A stretch of DNA of 64,000 bases from Desulfobulbaceae bacterium (GTDB lineage: Bacteria; Bacteroidota; Ignavibacteria; Kapaibacteriales; UBA2268), in the NCBI GenBank assembly GCA_018335795.1, contig JAGXRP010000077.1, positions 144,285 through 208,284 of the forward strand. The letters are read 5' to 3'. Of the stretch, positions 41,508 to 51,031 are shown piece after piece. The notes under the pieces were generated by a model. The model saw nothing but the letters and a program-made list of their open reading frames with translations. It had not been told where the DNA came from and did no database searches. Positions within the stretch are counted from its first letter, which is position 1; the number at the start of each line of letters is the position of its first letter. The position numbers and the translations under genes are program-made.

Positions 41508-42740
41508 TTATTCAGTTCTAATAGAGCCAATTATGTCCATATCCGAAGCACGTCGTGCCGGATAAATCGTTGCGATAGTGGACAGAATGAGTGAAAAAGC
41601 TGCAATAATCCATACATCCGCAGAATCTACTGCCAAAGGGATTGCATCAATAATAAACTTAGACGAATCAACTTTGAGCCATTTATAGTTTATTTGACCA
41701 AAAGAAACGAATAATCCAAGTGCCGTACCTATCACTGTACTAACAAAACCAATTATGACGCCTTGATAAACAAAAATGTTTCGGATAGCATTACCGGATG
41801 CGCCCAACGATCGAAGCACACCTATATCTCGACGCTTTTCGATAACGGTCATAGACAATGAAATAAGCACATTGAATACTGCAAGCATAATTATTATACT
41901 CAAGACCGCAAATGTTACGAATCGTTCGAATTTCATAATTGCAAACAAATCCGGGTTCAAATCCTGCCAAGTCAGAATTTGCAAATCATTCGGCAAAATG
42001 ACTGAAAGTTGGGACTGCATGACGTCGAGGTGCTTAATATCTTTAATTCTCAAATCAATTGAATTGACAAATCCAATTTTGGGATTGAGAATAGATTTTG
42101 CCAAAATATCGCTCGAGATTCCAAATCGAGAATCATAATCTTTGATGTTTGAGTTAAAAATGCCCGTTACTACAGCAGGTTGAGTCCCACGAAGTCCAAC
42201 ACCGGTTATGATTTTCTCGATAGACCGTGGAGATAATAGCATAAGTGTATCTCCGGGAAGTACTCTCAACTTGTCTGCAAGAACGTTTCCAACAACTATT
42301 CCGGGCAATCGCGGATTGTCAGTTTCTAAATTGAACTTGCCGAAAATTGTAGCTCGTTTGATTCCTTGGTAGAAATCTTCCTTTTTTGAATCTACAGCTA
42401 ATAATTCAAATACTTGGACTTGGTTGTTGTTGAATCCAATAACTTTGGAATTGTAACTTTCCACAATTGATTCAGTCATTTCAATTTTAGCAATTTGCTT
42501 TGTCAATTCCTTCGGGTCGAACCAATTGCCTTCCTTAGGAACGATTCTAATATGCGGGTCGAATCCCAAAAATTGCTTTTTGGTCATATTCTGGAAGCCG
42601 TTGAAAATAGAAAGCACTACGATTAATGCAGCAACACCAACAGTAATCCCGATTATAGATAGAACGGTAATGACAGTTATGAAGTTGAAACTGCGTTTTG
42701 CAAAAATATACCGAAGTGCTATAAAGTACTCAAATTTCAT
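41508..42740 (-). CDS. ABC transporter permease, LolC/LolE type (FtsX family)
   Basis: Inner-membrane permease of 410 residues for a lipoprotein-releasing or MacB-like system. The N-terminal helix (residues 18-48) carries the family phrase SFNFITVITVLSIIGITVGVAALIVVLSIFNGF. A large periplasmic domain (about 50-260) follows, then three C-terminal helices with MTVIEKRRDIGVLRSLGASGNAIRNIFVYQG, the FtsX coupling helix. In E. coli LolC/E and the ATPase LolD are together; here no ATPase is adjacent, so it must pair with one encoded elsewhere. Three bases separate it from ppk1. Confidence 0.88.
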   Translation of the reverse strand: MKFEYFIALRYIFAKRSFNFITVITVLSIIGITVGVAALIVVLSIFNGFQNMTKKQFLGFDPHIRIVPKEGNWFDPKELTKQIAKIEMTESIVESYNSKVIGFNNNQVQVFELLAVDSKKEDFYQGIKRATIFGKFNLETDNPRLPGIVVGNVLADKLRVLPGDTLMLLSPRSIEKIITGVGLRGTQPAVVTGIFNSNIKDYDSRFGISSDILAKSILNPKIGFVNSIDLRIKDIKHLDVMQSQLSVILPNDLQILTWQDLNPDLFAIMKFERFVTFAVLSIIIMLAVFNVLISLSMTVIEKRRDIGVLRSLGASGNAIRNIFVYQGVIIGFVSTVIGTALGLFVSFGQINYKWLKVDSSKFIIDAIPLAVDSADVWIIAAFSLILSTIATIYPARRASDMDIIGSIRTE

Positions 42741-42743
42741 CTT

Positions 42744-44885
42744 TTAAAAGAGTTTGCTTTGCTTAGTTTGACCCAAAAAATATTCTTGAGCAGAAAAAGG
42801 CGACTCACCGTCTTGAGGTGCAAGTTTAGTATATGTTCCATCTGTATTGAGCACCCAAGATTTACAATTGTCTTTCCAATAAATATTTAAAATTTGCCAT
42901 AACTGACTTTTCAATGTGGGGTCATAAATCGGTATCATAGATTCCACTCTGCGATTCAAATTGCGTGACATCCAATCTGCACTTGAGATATAGAACTCTT
43001 CGTCGCCACCATTTCTAAAATAAAATATCCTGCTGTGCTCTAAAAATCTGCCAATAACACTGCGAATCTCAATATTATCGCTTACTCCGGGAATACCCGG
43101 TTTGAGACATGATATTCCGCGTACAAGTAATTGAATCTTAACTCCCGCTTGAGATGCCCTATATAAAGCCGGAATAACTTCACGATGAGCTATTGAATTC
43201 ATCTTAGCAAAGATGAAACTGGGATTTGCTTCCGAATGTTTTTCAATCTCCCTGTCAATGAAATAAAGAATCTTTCTTTTCATATCAACAGGAGCCAAAA
43301 TCAAATGATTCCAGTCCTTATGGTAGGAATATGCTGTCAAAAAATTGAATAAATGCGTTGCATCTTTAGCAAACTCATCATTTGCTGTGAACAACCCCAC
43401 ATCTGTGTAAAGACGTGCTGTAATTTGATTGTAATTCCCAGTCGATAGATGCAAAAAGGTCTTAAGTTTTCCTTGATCGCGGCGAACAATCATCGCAATC
43501 TTACAATGAGTTTTCAAACCCGGGACACCATAAACAACATGTGCACCTGCATGTTCTAACTCTTTTGCCCAAATTATGTTCTTTTCTTCGTCAAATCTTG
43601 CTTTTAACTCGACAAATGCCGTTACAAGTTTGCCGTTTTCAGCAGCTTTTTTAAGTGCAGCTACAACGTCTGAATTCATTCCGGTTCGATATAATGTAAT
43701 TTTAATAGCCAATACATCCGGGTCGTTAACAGCTTGAGTTATGAATTTCAGTGTACTATTAGAAAAAGTATCGAAAGGATGATGCACCATAATATCTTGA
43801 TTTTTGATGGCATCAAAAATTGAAATCTCTTCGCTCATAAATTCGGGTATCTTTCTGGAAGCAAAGGGAATGTCTTTCAAATGACGTAAATCAAACTTAA
43901 TCAAATCCATGAAATCCACTAAATTCAAGGGGCGAGAATGAACGTAAACGTCCGATGGTTCGATGTCAAGAGCTTTCATCAACAAGTTTGCAAGGTAATC
44001 CGGCATTTTTGAATTGACTTCAAGTCTTACAACTGCTTTGCCCCAATTTCTGAGTCTGATTTGTTCTGCAATTTCGGATAATAAATCATCTGCTTCGTCT
44101 TCTGCAATTTCAATATCTGCATCACGAGTGACTCGGAATGTATTTGCCATTAGAATTTCAAAGCCCGGAAATAATACTTCAGCAAAGGCTTTGATTACAT
44201 GTTCGATTAAAACAATATGGTTGCCGGTTTCTCTAGGGATTTTCACAAAACGTGTCAATACTGACGGCACTTGAATAAATGCAATATGATTTTCTGATAC
44301 ATCTTCATTAATTTCATTCAACAAAAATGCTATGTTTAGACTTCGGTTGATTAGGCGAGGGAATGGATTTGCCGGACCCAAACTCAATGGTGTGAGTAAA
44401 GGTAATATCTCATCACTAAAGAAATTTTCGACAAAAGCATATTCATCATCATTCAAATTTTCGATTCTGTGGAAGTATATATCATTTTTTTCTAATTCCG
44501 GGAAAATTTGCTCGTTAAGAATAGTCTCTTGATTTTTATATATAGGGATGAGTTGTTTGCGGATTTCCTTTAGTTGTTTTTCAGGGGTCATACCGTCATA
44601 GGAAAGTTCTACAACATCTCCCGCTACTTGGCTTTTGAGCCCAGCAACACGAATCATGAAAAACTCGTCCAAGTTTGAACTTAATATACAACAGAACTTC
44701 AAACGTTCCAACAATGGATGCCTTTTATCTTCAGCTTCGCTAAGGACACGTCTTTGGAATTCAATAAGACTTAATTCTCTATTGAAATAAAATCCGTGAG
44801 AAGTGAGTTTTTTCTTAGCGTTCACGTGTTTTTGTTTTTCAAATTCATTATTTAATATTATTGGTTCATCATTCGTGGCAAACAT
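42744..44885 (-). CDS. ppk1: Polyphosphate kinase 1
   Basis: Reversibly makes long-chain polyphosphate from ATP. The 713 residues include the N-terminal FYFNRELSLIEFQRRVLSEA and SNLDEFFMIRVAGLK. The catalytic domain has FVELKARFDEEKNI. The autophosphorylated histidine is expected at His479, in FLHLSTGNYNQ. A second active-site histidine is in EHSRIFYFRNGGDEEFYISSADWM. Strong GGGGAG seven bases before the ATG supports the start. A second putative polyphosphate gene, the VTC-domain protein, is 10 kb away in the same window. No exopolyphosphatase is adjacent. Confidence 0.96.
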   Translation of the reverse strand: MFATNDEPIILNNEFEKQKHVNAKKKLTSHGFYFNRELSLIEFQRRVLSEAEDKRHPLLERLKFCCILSSNLDEFFMIRVAGLKSQVAGDVVELSYDGMTPEKQLKEIRKQLIPIYKNQETILNEQIFPELEKNDIYFHRIENLNDDEYAFVENFFSDEILPLLTPLSLGPANPFPRLINRSLNIAFLLNEINEDVSENHIAFIQVPSVLTRFVKIPRETGNHIVLIEHVIKAFAEVLFPGFEILMANTFRVTRDADIEIAEDEADDLLSEIAEQIRLRNWGKAVVRLEVNSKMPDYLANLLMKALDIEPSDVYVHSRPLNLVDFMDLIKFDLRHLKDIPFASRKIPEFMSEEISIFDAIKNQDIMVHHPFDTFSNSTLKFITQAVNDPDVLAIKITLYRTGMNSDVVAALKKAAENGKLVTAFVELKARFDEEKNIIWAKELEHAGAHVVYGVPGLKTHCKIAMIVRRDQGKLKTFLHLSTGNYNQITARLYTDVGLFTANDEFAKDATHLFNFLTAYSYHKDWNHLILAPVDMKRKILYFIDREIEKHSEANPSFIFAKMNSIAHREVIPALYRASQAGVKIQLLVRGISCLKPGIPGVSDNIEIRSVIGRFLEHSRIFYFRNGGDEEFYISSADWMSRNLNRRVESMIPIYDPTLKSQLWQILNIYWKDNCKSWVLNTDGTYTKLAPQDGESPFSAQEYFLGQTKQSKLF

Positions 44886-44978
44886 TAATTCTCCCCTTAC
44901 AAATGGAATTATATGCTAAAATATAAACTATTATAGACAAACAAGAATAAATTTTCATTTGAGTATTTTAGAAAAGTC

Positions 44979-45008
44979 AAAAAAAAGTCTGCCGAAAACT
45001 CGACAGAC
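44979..45008 (-). terminator. Terminator of the leucine-rich-repeat protein gene
   Basis: A 9-bp stem with one wobble pair (44987-44995 with 45000-45008), an AAAC loop and eight T residues on the minus strand (44986-44979). It lies 27 bases after the stop codon. Confidence 0.9.
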
Positions 45009-45035
45009 CAATTTTTCTTTATCTCATTAGACGAA

Positions 45036-46439
45036 TTAAAAAATTAAACGAGCTGATGGTATTTCTTTCTTGATTTTTTCTTTCTCGGTATCGGTAATCG
45101 GATTGCCCTTCAGATTAATCATTTTCAATCCGGTCATTTTAGACATTGAAGCAGGCAAAGTCGAAATTTTGTTGTCCATGAATGAAATAGATTTACATTT
45201 GGAAAGATTTGAAATTTCGTCGGAAATCGAATTTATTTGGTTGCCATTCAAATTGAAATTTTGCAAATTTGTCATTGTCTTAACGGCTGAACCTACTGAT
45301 ACAATTTTGTTGTTAGACATATCAAGATTTTGAAGAGTAGCAACTTTGGCTAACGAAACCGGAATATCCGTAAATTCATTATTAGTAAGAGATACAGAAC
45401 GCAATCGAGTCATTCCTTCCATTTTTGCAGGCAAATCTTTCAATTTGTTGTTATTCAGAGAAAGTTCTTGCAATTGCAGTATTACGACGACATCTTCGGG
45501 CAACTTAGTCAATCCCATATCGTTCATAACCAATGTTCTGAGTTGTTGTAGTTTCTCGAATGATTGAGGTAGAGTTTTGATATTTGTACCGCTAAGGTCA
45601 AGTTTCATGATGGAAGTTAATGAACCGAAGGAAACAGGCAAAGTATCAAGCGGGTTGCTGTGCAATTCGATTGTCCGCAAACGCTTAATTAAAGCTATCT
45701 CGTCAGGAAGTCCTCTGAGTTTGTTCTTGCTGATATCTAATGATGTGACTGAAGCTAAACTCCCGATTTCTTTTGGGATTGAATAAAGTTGATTTTCGGC
45801 AAGATTCAATTCTTTTAGCGAAGTTGTATTGAACAAATCAATTGGAAGCTCTGTTAGTTTATTTGCATTCAAAGACAGTTCAGTAAGGTTTTCCATTTTG
45901 GAGAAGTCAACATCAATTTTTGCGATTTGATTATTGTTTAAATTAAGTTTCTTTAGAGACTTAATAGCCAAAACATCCTGCCCTATTGCAGTAAGTTGAT
46001 TTTCGCTGATTTCAATTGAAGTCAGATTAGGCAATTTAGCGAGTACGTCAGGAATTTTAGTGAATTTATTCTTACTTAAGTTGATTTCTTTAAGATTTTT
46101 CAATTTTGATATTTCAGAAGGTAGAGATGTGAGTAGATTATCAGATACATCAAGCTTCTCGAGAACAACAAAATCGCCAATCTTTGTTGAAAGACTTGTC
46201 AAACTATCGCCTCTTAAAGTCAAAGTTTTGAGTGTAGCAGCTTGAGCTAATGCCTCGTCCATAGTCATACCCATAGAACGCATTTTGAATCTGTCAGTAA
46301 TTTTTTGTCGGTCCGGACGTTCAGTAGTTCTTTGTTCTTTTGAACGTTCGAACCTTTTCATACGCTCGTTGTTTTGCGCGTCAGTATCAACAAGACCAAA
46401 CATCATCAGAGCCACAAAAATTATTAATGCTTTTTTCAT
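45036..46439 (-). CDS. Secreted leucine-rich-repeat protein
   Basis: A signal peptide (to about residue 21) is followed by a very charged segment (Arg/Glu/Lys-rich, residues 24-55) and then about 17 leucine-rich repeats of 23 residues from residue 66 to the end. Each has the form LxxLxLxxNxLxxLPxxIxxLxxL. The repeats are of the plain bacterial 'NKLTxLP' type. No type IX sorting domain, membrane anchor or enzyme domain is present, so it would be periplasmic or released. A role in protein-protein contact is inferred. It has its own promoter candidate and terminator. Confidence 0.85.
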   Translation of the reverse strand: MKKALIIFVALMMFGLVDTDAQNNERMKRFERSKEQRTTERPDRQKITDRFKMRSMGMTMDEALAQAATLKTLTLRGDSLTSLSTKIGDFVVLEKLDVSDNLLTSLPSEISKLKNLKEINLSKNKFTKIPDVLAKLPNLTSIEISENQLTAIGQDVLAIKSLKKLNLNNNQIAKIDVDFSKMENLTELSLNANKLTELPIDLFNTTSLKELNLAENQLYSIPKEIGSLASVTSLDISKNKLRGLPDEIALIKRLRTIELHSNPLDTLPVSFGSLTSIMKLDLSGTNIKTLPQSFEKLQQLRTLVMNDMGLTKLPEDVVVILQLQELSLNNNKLKDLPAKMEGMTRLRSVSLTNNEFTDIPVSLAKVATLQNLDMSNNKIVSVGSAVKTMTNLQNFNLNGNQINSISDEISNLSKCKSISFMDNKISTLPASMSKMTGLKMINLKGNPITDTEKEKIKKEIPSARLIF

Positions 46440-46465
46440 ATATAATAACTCAAATTTTAATATAA

Positions 46466-46495
46466 CAAACTTAATTACACCTATGACGAAACAAA
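46466..46495 (-). promoter_or_regulatory. Candidate promoter of the leucine-rich-repeat gene
   Basis: On the minus strand TTTG (46495-46492), an 18-base spacer and TAAGTTTG (46473-46466). The -7 element is exact; the spacer is one base shorter than the usual 19-21. It lies 27 bases upstream of the start codon. Confidence 0.4.
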
Positions 46496-46506
46496 AATAC
46501 TTAAGT

Positions 46507-48009
46507 TTATGTCATATACTTTTTTTTGTCAACATCATTTGCCATTCGGTGCTCTATACTTCGGGAAAGTTTGACGAAAGGAAGTCCGAGAAGTAAATAA
46601 ACAGCAGCAATCATAATACCCGTGCCGATATAATCAAAATATGTTGAAGATAACTGATTATAAAGCTTAGTAAGTTCGACAAGTGTGATTACCGAAACGA
46701 GTGATGAATCTTTGAGTAATGATATAAAATCATTCGTCACCGGAGGCAACACAATTCGGAAAGCTTGTGGTAAAACGATGTGACGTAGTGTATTTCTGCG
46801 AGACATTCCAAGCGATAATGCCGCTTCAATTTGTCCTTTTTGGACTGAGAAAAGTCCTGCTCTATAGTTTTCGGCTTCGTATGCTGCGTAATTCAAACCC
46901 AAGCCAATAATTGCAGCCAAAAACGGCGATAACTTAATTCCGATTGTAGGCAAGGCATAAAAAATGAAAAACAACTGAATTAACAGAGGAGTTCCGCGAA
47001 TCACCTCTATGAAAACTGATGCTAATATTGAAAACGGTTTAGGACCATAAACTTTGGTAATAGCGATGAATAATCCGAGTATAATTGCGATTATCATTGA
47101 TAAGACTGAAATATTGACAGTCATCAAAGCAGCGCGAGCTACCATTGGAATAAATGAAAGGTATCGAACGAATAGCAATTCTAAAGATGAATCTTTGGTC
47201 ATTGCAGCTACAAAATAATCAAATCGGATTGCCGGTAAATCATATTCCGAATAATCGTTTGTATATTCAGTCATTTCTTGATTCCAAAGATTCCATGATT
47301 CAAGTATTCTTCTTAGTTCGCCTGATTTAATCATAGAATCAAGAGCCGAATTGATAGTGTGGAGCAGATTTTTATCATCAAGCCTAATAGCAATTCCGTA
47401 ACGTACTTCACTAACATCTGCACCGACAATTTTCAAAGTAGGGTTAATACTTGTATAATATAACGCAATTGGGAAATCAACCAAAACGGCATCTATCCTG
47501 CCATTTTGTAGGTCCTCGAATGCATTCACCTCACCCTCATATGTTCTGGTATTTACACCATCCAAATCTTTAAGAACATTTTCGGCTTGGGAGTTTTTGA
47601 GAGCACCAACGTTCATGCCTTGCAAGTCAAATTCATTGCGCAGTGAGTCCGATTCGAATCGAACAACAATTGAAAGATGAGTGATTAAGTAGGGTTTAGA
47701 GAAATTGACTGCAATTTTACGTTCATCAGTAATTTCAAGCCCATTCATAGCGATGTCATAATCGCCTCGATATAATCCGGGAATTAATCCATCCCACTGA
47801 TTTTGGACAAAACGCTCTTTAAGCCCTAGTTCAAAAGCTAATGCAGACGCAATATCAATTTCAAATCCGATTAATTTATCTGGTACATTCGGGTCTTGAA
47901 ATATATAAGGAGCGTTGCCTTCGGCATCAGCTGCCCATTTCAACAAATCTTGCGAATTTGCCGAATTTACGATTAAAAACAATAACAAAAGGGTAAATAG
48001 TTTTGTCAT
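46507..48009 (-). CDS. Amino acid ABC transporter, fused substrate-binding protein and permease
   Basis: One 500-residue chain with a signal peptide, a family 3 (HisJ/GlnH-type) substrate-binding domain (about 22-245, starting LKWAADAEGNAPYIFQDPN) and a GlnP/HisM-type permease (about 280-495). The permease carries IEVIRGTPLLIQLFFIFYALP and the EAA-type loop AALSLGMSRRNTLRHIVLPQAFRIVLPP. Fusion keeps the binding protein tethered to the membrane, as in GlnPQ of Gram-positive bacteria. The start overlaps the ATPase stop in ATGA. A polar amino acid such as glutamine or glutamate is likely but not proved. Confidence 0.93.
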   Translation of the reverse strand: MTKLFTLLLLFLIVNSANSQDLLKWAADAEGNAPYIFQDPNVPDKLIGFEIDIASALAFELGLKERFVQNQWDGLIPGLYRGDYDIAMNGLEITDERKIAVNFSKPYLITHLSIVVRFESDSLRNEFDLQGMNVGALKNSQAENVLKDLDGVNTRTYEGEVNAFEDLQNGRIDAVLVDFPIALYYTSINPTLKIVGADVSEVRYGIAIRLDDKNLLHTINSALDSMIKSGELRRILESWNLWNQEMTEYTNDYSEYDLPAIRFDYFVAAMTKDSSLELLFVRYLSFIPMVARAALMTVNISVLSMIIAIILGLFIAITKVYGPKPFSILASVFIEVIRGTPLLIQLFFIFYALPTIGIKLSPFLAAIIGLGLNYAAYEAENYRAGLFSVQKGQIEAALSLGMSRRNTLRHIVLPQAFRIVLPPVTNDFISLLKDSSLVSVITLVELTKLYNQLSSTYFDYIGTGIMIAAVYLLLGLPFVKLSRSIEHRMANDVDKKKYMT

Positions 48010-48836
48010 CGCAACAGCACCTTAGATATATAAGATGATGTTTTGGGGTCTTTCGGGTCATCAAAAATTTGCTCCGGCGTGCCGGATTCGATTAATTCGC
48101 CTTCTTCCATGTAAACAACCCTATCCGCAACTACTCTTGCGAGCAGCATTTGGTGAGTTACAATTATTTGCGTGATACCTTCGCTTTGCAAATGTTTCAT
48201 CAATTCTACAAAATCGGAAATCAATTCTGGGTCTAATGCAGAAGTTGGCTCATCAAATAAAATCACGTCCGGATTCATAGCAAGCGAACGAGCTATTGCC
48301 ACTCGTTGAGCTTGCCCACCGGACAGACTATAAGGCATTCGTTTTTCAAAATCGCGAAGATTCAGCTTGTTGAGAAGCGAAATTGCTAATTCAGTTGCTT
48401 CCTCTTTAGTTAATCCATTGATGATTCGAGGAGCCAAGCTAACGTTTTCCAATACGTTCAGATTTGAAAATAAATTGAGAGATTGGAAAATCAGGGCGAT
48501 TTTTCGTCTGATTTTCATTATACTTGTTTTCAATTCATAGCCGAGATAATCGGCTTTGTCAAGAAAAGTATTCTGCCCTGAAAAAAGTCTCCTTGTATTC
48601 AGGGCAGCTAAATTCAGATTTGTGAAATCAAAAATCGTGTCGTTAACATTATAGAAACCGTTTTCGGGGATTTCGAGTAAATTTACGCATTTCAATAGCG
48701 TGGTCTTCCCACACCCGGAACGTCCGATAATAGAAACAATTTCTCCGCTACTTACCGAAAAGTTAAGCGACTTGAGGATTCGATTTCCATCGTAATACTT
48801 ATCTAATCCCGATATTTCGATAATATTAGAGTTCAC
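48006..48836 (-). CDS. Amino acid ABC transporter ATP-binding protein
   Basis: ATPase of the fused transporter downstream. The 276 residues contain Walker A GRSGCGKTT near 37, the signature LSGGQAQRVAIARSL and Walker B ILFDEPTSALDPELI with the D-loop. An insert of about 28 residues (including RRLFSGQNTFLDKADYLGYELKTSIMKIR, in part) separates the Walker A region from the Q-loop, longer than in GlnQ. The start is GTG at 48836 with no clear ribosome site and no nearby ATG. It follows the OmpA-like gene by 16 bases. Confidence 0.93.
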   Translation of the reverse strand: MNSNIIEISGLDKYYDGNRILKSLNFSVSSGEIVSIIGRSGCGKTTLLKCVNLLEIPENGFYNVNDTIFDFTNLNLAALNTRRLFSGQNTFLDKADYLGYELKTSIMKIRRKIALIFQSLNLFSNLNVLENVSLAPRIINGLTKEEATELAISLLNKLNLRDFEKRMPYSLSGGQAQRVAIARSLAMNPDVILFDEPTSALDPELISDFVELMKHLQSEGITQIIVTHQMLLARVVADRVVYMEEGELIESGTPEQIFDDPKDPKTSSYISKVLLR

Positions 48837-48852
48837 AATATTAAGTTAGATT

Positions 48853-49560
48853 CTAAAAGTCGTTTACTATTATATATGCACTTCCAATGTACCTTTTACC
48901 CTTAGCTCGCTTTTCGGTTGGAGGTGGTTTGGTAGGGTCTGTAACAGCCGCACCTTCTACAGCAATTCGTTCGGGGCTAATACCACTGGCAATAAAATAA
49001 TCCATTAAGGATTCGGCACGTAAATCGGTTAAATTTTGATTTTTTTGCGCATCGTTATTATTATCAGGATATGCTTTTATCGTAAATTTCACATTCTTGT
49101 TACTTTTCAAAGTGCTGACAATGTCATCTAACACAACAGAGGAACCAAATCTCAGTTTCGATTTGTTGATTTCAAATGGCGATACAGCAACCGGAATTAC
49201 ACCGCCTTTTTTAAGCGGATAGACCATAAAGTCGCGTGAAATTTCGATGTATTTATCTGTACTCGGAATCGAAACTGCTATTTCATTTGTAAAATACCCG
49301 TCTTCGATAATTTTAAATGTATAAGTATTGCCGGGAAATAACCCGGTAACATAGTAATATCCATTTTCGGAGGCATTACTTTTGACTTGATTTATTTTTT
49401 TGCCTGTATTATCATGAACTGCTATTTTTACGGCAACAGGTTGTTTAGAAATTGCTTCAATGGCATGACCTGTAACTGCGACTACAGTCCGCATTTGTGA
49501 TTGAAGATTTGCAAAATTTATGATAAAAATTGTGATGGCTAAAATTATAATTTTCATCAT
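48853..49560 (-). CDS. OmpA-like protein with N-terminal regulatory-like domain
   Basis: A signal peptide is followed by an N-terminal beta-sandwich (about 25-110, VVAVTGHAIEAISKQPVAVKIAVHD) of the carboxypeptidase-regulatory kind. A C-terminal OmpA-like peptidoglycan-binding domain follows (about 125-235): INKSKLRFGSSVVLDDIVSTLKSNKNVKFTIKAYPDNN, then NQNLTDLRAESLMDYFIASGISPERIAVEG. These match the OmpA helix and the Asp/Arg that bind diaminopimelate. It has no barrel, so it would stand free in the periplasm. It overlaps the WD40 gene by four bases and forms an operon with the amino acid transporter. Confidence 0.82.
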   Translation of the reverse strand: MMKIIILAITIFIINFANLQSQMRTVVAVTGHAIEAISKQPVAVKIAVHDNTGKKINQVKSNASENGYYYVTGLFPGNTYTFKIIEDGYFTNEIAVSIPSTDKYIEISRDFMVYPLKKGGVIPVAVSPFEINKSKLRFGSSVVLDDIVSTLKSNKNVKFTIKAYPDNNNDAQKNQNLTDLRAESLMDYFIASGISPERIAVEGAAVTDPTKPPPTEKRAKGKRYIGSAYIIVNDF

Positions 49561-50534
49561 TTCTTTTTCCCTCCCTTTTTGGTTAGGAATCGAACAGATG
49601 AATCAGCGCAACCTAAGATGATAATTGAGCCGTCAGAAACAATATCGACAGACCAAATCTCGGTATCAAGTTCTTTAGTGTATAAATTATTACCTGTAGT
49701 TACATCCCACATTTTCATTTTTTTATCAAGGCTCGCACTGACAATAGTTTTGTTATCAGCAGCAAAAGTCAAATCCTGAATCAATTCATCATGAGCCTTT
49801 ATAGTACGAATCAACTGACCGTCTGGCATTGACCAAATTTTGATATAACCATCTTCATCAGATGATGCCAACAATTTGGAATCAAAACTATATAGCACAG
49901 TTAGTACAGCAGCTTCATGACCATATAGAATTTGAATTGGTTCACGAGTAGTCAAATCAGTTGACCAAAGACGGATACTTTTGTCATCACTGCATGACGC
50001 TATTTGAGTACCGTCGTAGGAATATGCAACGTTGTTAGTAGTTTTTGTATGCCCGCGAAGGGTTTTTATTTCCGAACCAAGTGTGCGGTCCCAAAGCTTG
50101 ACAGTATTGTCGAAAGATGTCGAAGCGATGTAAGTTGAGCTTTCGTCTTGGCTGAAATAAACGCCAATCACTTGGTCTGTGTGCCCTTTGAGAATAGACA
50201 TCGGCGAGCAATTATCAATATCCCACAATCTTACGGTGTGGTCGCTCGAACCGCTTGCGAGCCATTTGTCATTGCCGGAAAAAGAAAGATTATTCACTTG
50301 ACCAAGATGCCCTTTCAAAGTGCAAATCAACTCACCTTTTGGCAAACTCCAGATTTTGATAGTTTCGTCCAAACTGCAAGTAGCAACCTTCGAATCCTTG
50401 GCATTTACGAATACGCCCAAGACTTCGTCATCATGATTACCTACAACTTTTTCGACATATTCTAAACCATAAATTGGTATCGCGAATAACACAATTAGTA
50501 CAATGGAATTAAATATTCCAATGAAAAATCTCAT
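49557..50534 (-). CDS. Exported WD40-repeat protein
   Basis: A signal peptide (about 1-24) is followed by seven WD40 blades that fill the 325 residues. Most blades end in a WD-type pair, such as DHTVRLWDI, DNTVKLWDR and KKMKMWDV, and five have a GH start (LKGHLGQV, LKGHTDQV, LRGHTKTT). Seven blades make one closed propeller with no other domain. The frame starts with TTG at 50537; the ATG at 50534 has GGGAG eight bases before it. WD40 propellers are scaffolds for protein contacts; a periplasmic one is less usual. It is the first gene of an operon with an OmpA-like protein and an amino acid transporter. Confidence 0.88.
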   Translation of the reverse strand: MRFFIGIFNSIVLIVLFAIPIYGLEYVEKVVGNHDDEVLGVFVNAKDSKVATCSLDETIKIWSLPKGELICTLKGHLGQVNNLSFSGNDKWLASGSSDHTVRLWDIDNCSPMSILKGHTDQVIGVYFSQDESSTYIASTSFDNTVKLWDRTLGSEIKTLRGHTKTTNNVAYSYDGTQIASCSDDKSIRLWSTDLTTREPIQILYGHEAAVLTVLYSFDSKLLASSDEDGYIKIWSMPDGQLIRTIKAHDELIQDLTFAADNKTIVSASLDKKMKMWDVTTGNNLYTKELDTEIWSVDIVSDGSIIILGCADSSVRFLTKKGGKKK

Positions 50535-50574
50535 CAATTACACTCCCTATATTATTAAAAATTTTCTAAACGAA

Positions 50575-50967
50575 TTAGGAACTAATAGAATCTTTAATTT
50601 CTAAAAGTAAAGATTTCAACTCTTTCAACTTGTTAACAAAGATTTTATTGTCCGGGTTTGATTTAATACCCGAATCACTAATTGTTTCTTCGATTGGTTC
50701 AAATCCAATCATAAGGTCTTCAGTAGGTAATGTAAAATTGAACTTATTGAGTTGTTCTTTTGCACCTCGCAACGAGAGCTTATCTTCACGTAGAAGTTTT
50801 TTCACCGTTTTGATAATAGTGATGTCTCGCTCCGAGTAAACTCGATTGCCTGCACGATTCTTTTTGGGATTGATGACTTCGAATTCCTTCTCCCAATAGC
50901 GTAAAATGTGTTGCTCTTCGTCAACAATTTTGCTTACTTCACTAATCGAATAATATAATTTTTGCAT
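50575..50967 (-). CDS. MerR-family transcriptional regulator
   Basis: A 130-residue DNA-binding protein. The frame is open to 51141, but the ATG at 50967 begins the family at once (MQKLYYSISEVSKIVDEEQHILRYWEKEF, helix-turn-helix and wing), and the stretch before it is AT-rich leader. NRAGNRVYSERDITIIKTVKKLL completes the DNA-binding domain. The C-terminal part (about 75-130) is a helical dimer region with no metal-binding cysteines, so it is unlikely to be a metal sensor. This short MerR type is common in Bacteroidota next to core genes. It is divergent from the omega-like gene. Confidence 0.88.
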   Translation of the reverse strand: MQKLYYSISEVSKIVDEEQHILRYWEKEFEVINPKKNRAGNRVYSERDITIIKTVKKLLREDKLSLRGAKEQLNKFNFTLPTEDLMIGFEPIEETISDSGIKSNPDNKIFVNKLKELKSLLLEIKDSISS

Positions 50968-51031
50968 AATATAACAATTGTTAAATTTTCTAAGTTCTAA
51001 GATAAGAAATAAATTCTTAATATTAATAAAA

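Noticed and set aside
45036..46439. Possible DNA tandem repeat
   Set aside because: The periodicity of about 69 bases reflects 23-residue leucine-rich repeats in the protein; the DNA units are well diverged and not a satellite or CRISPR.
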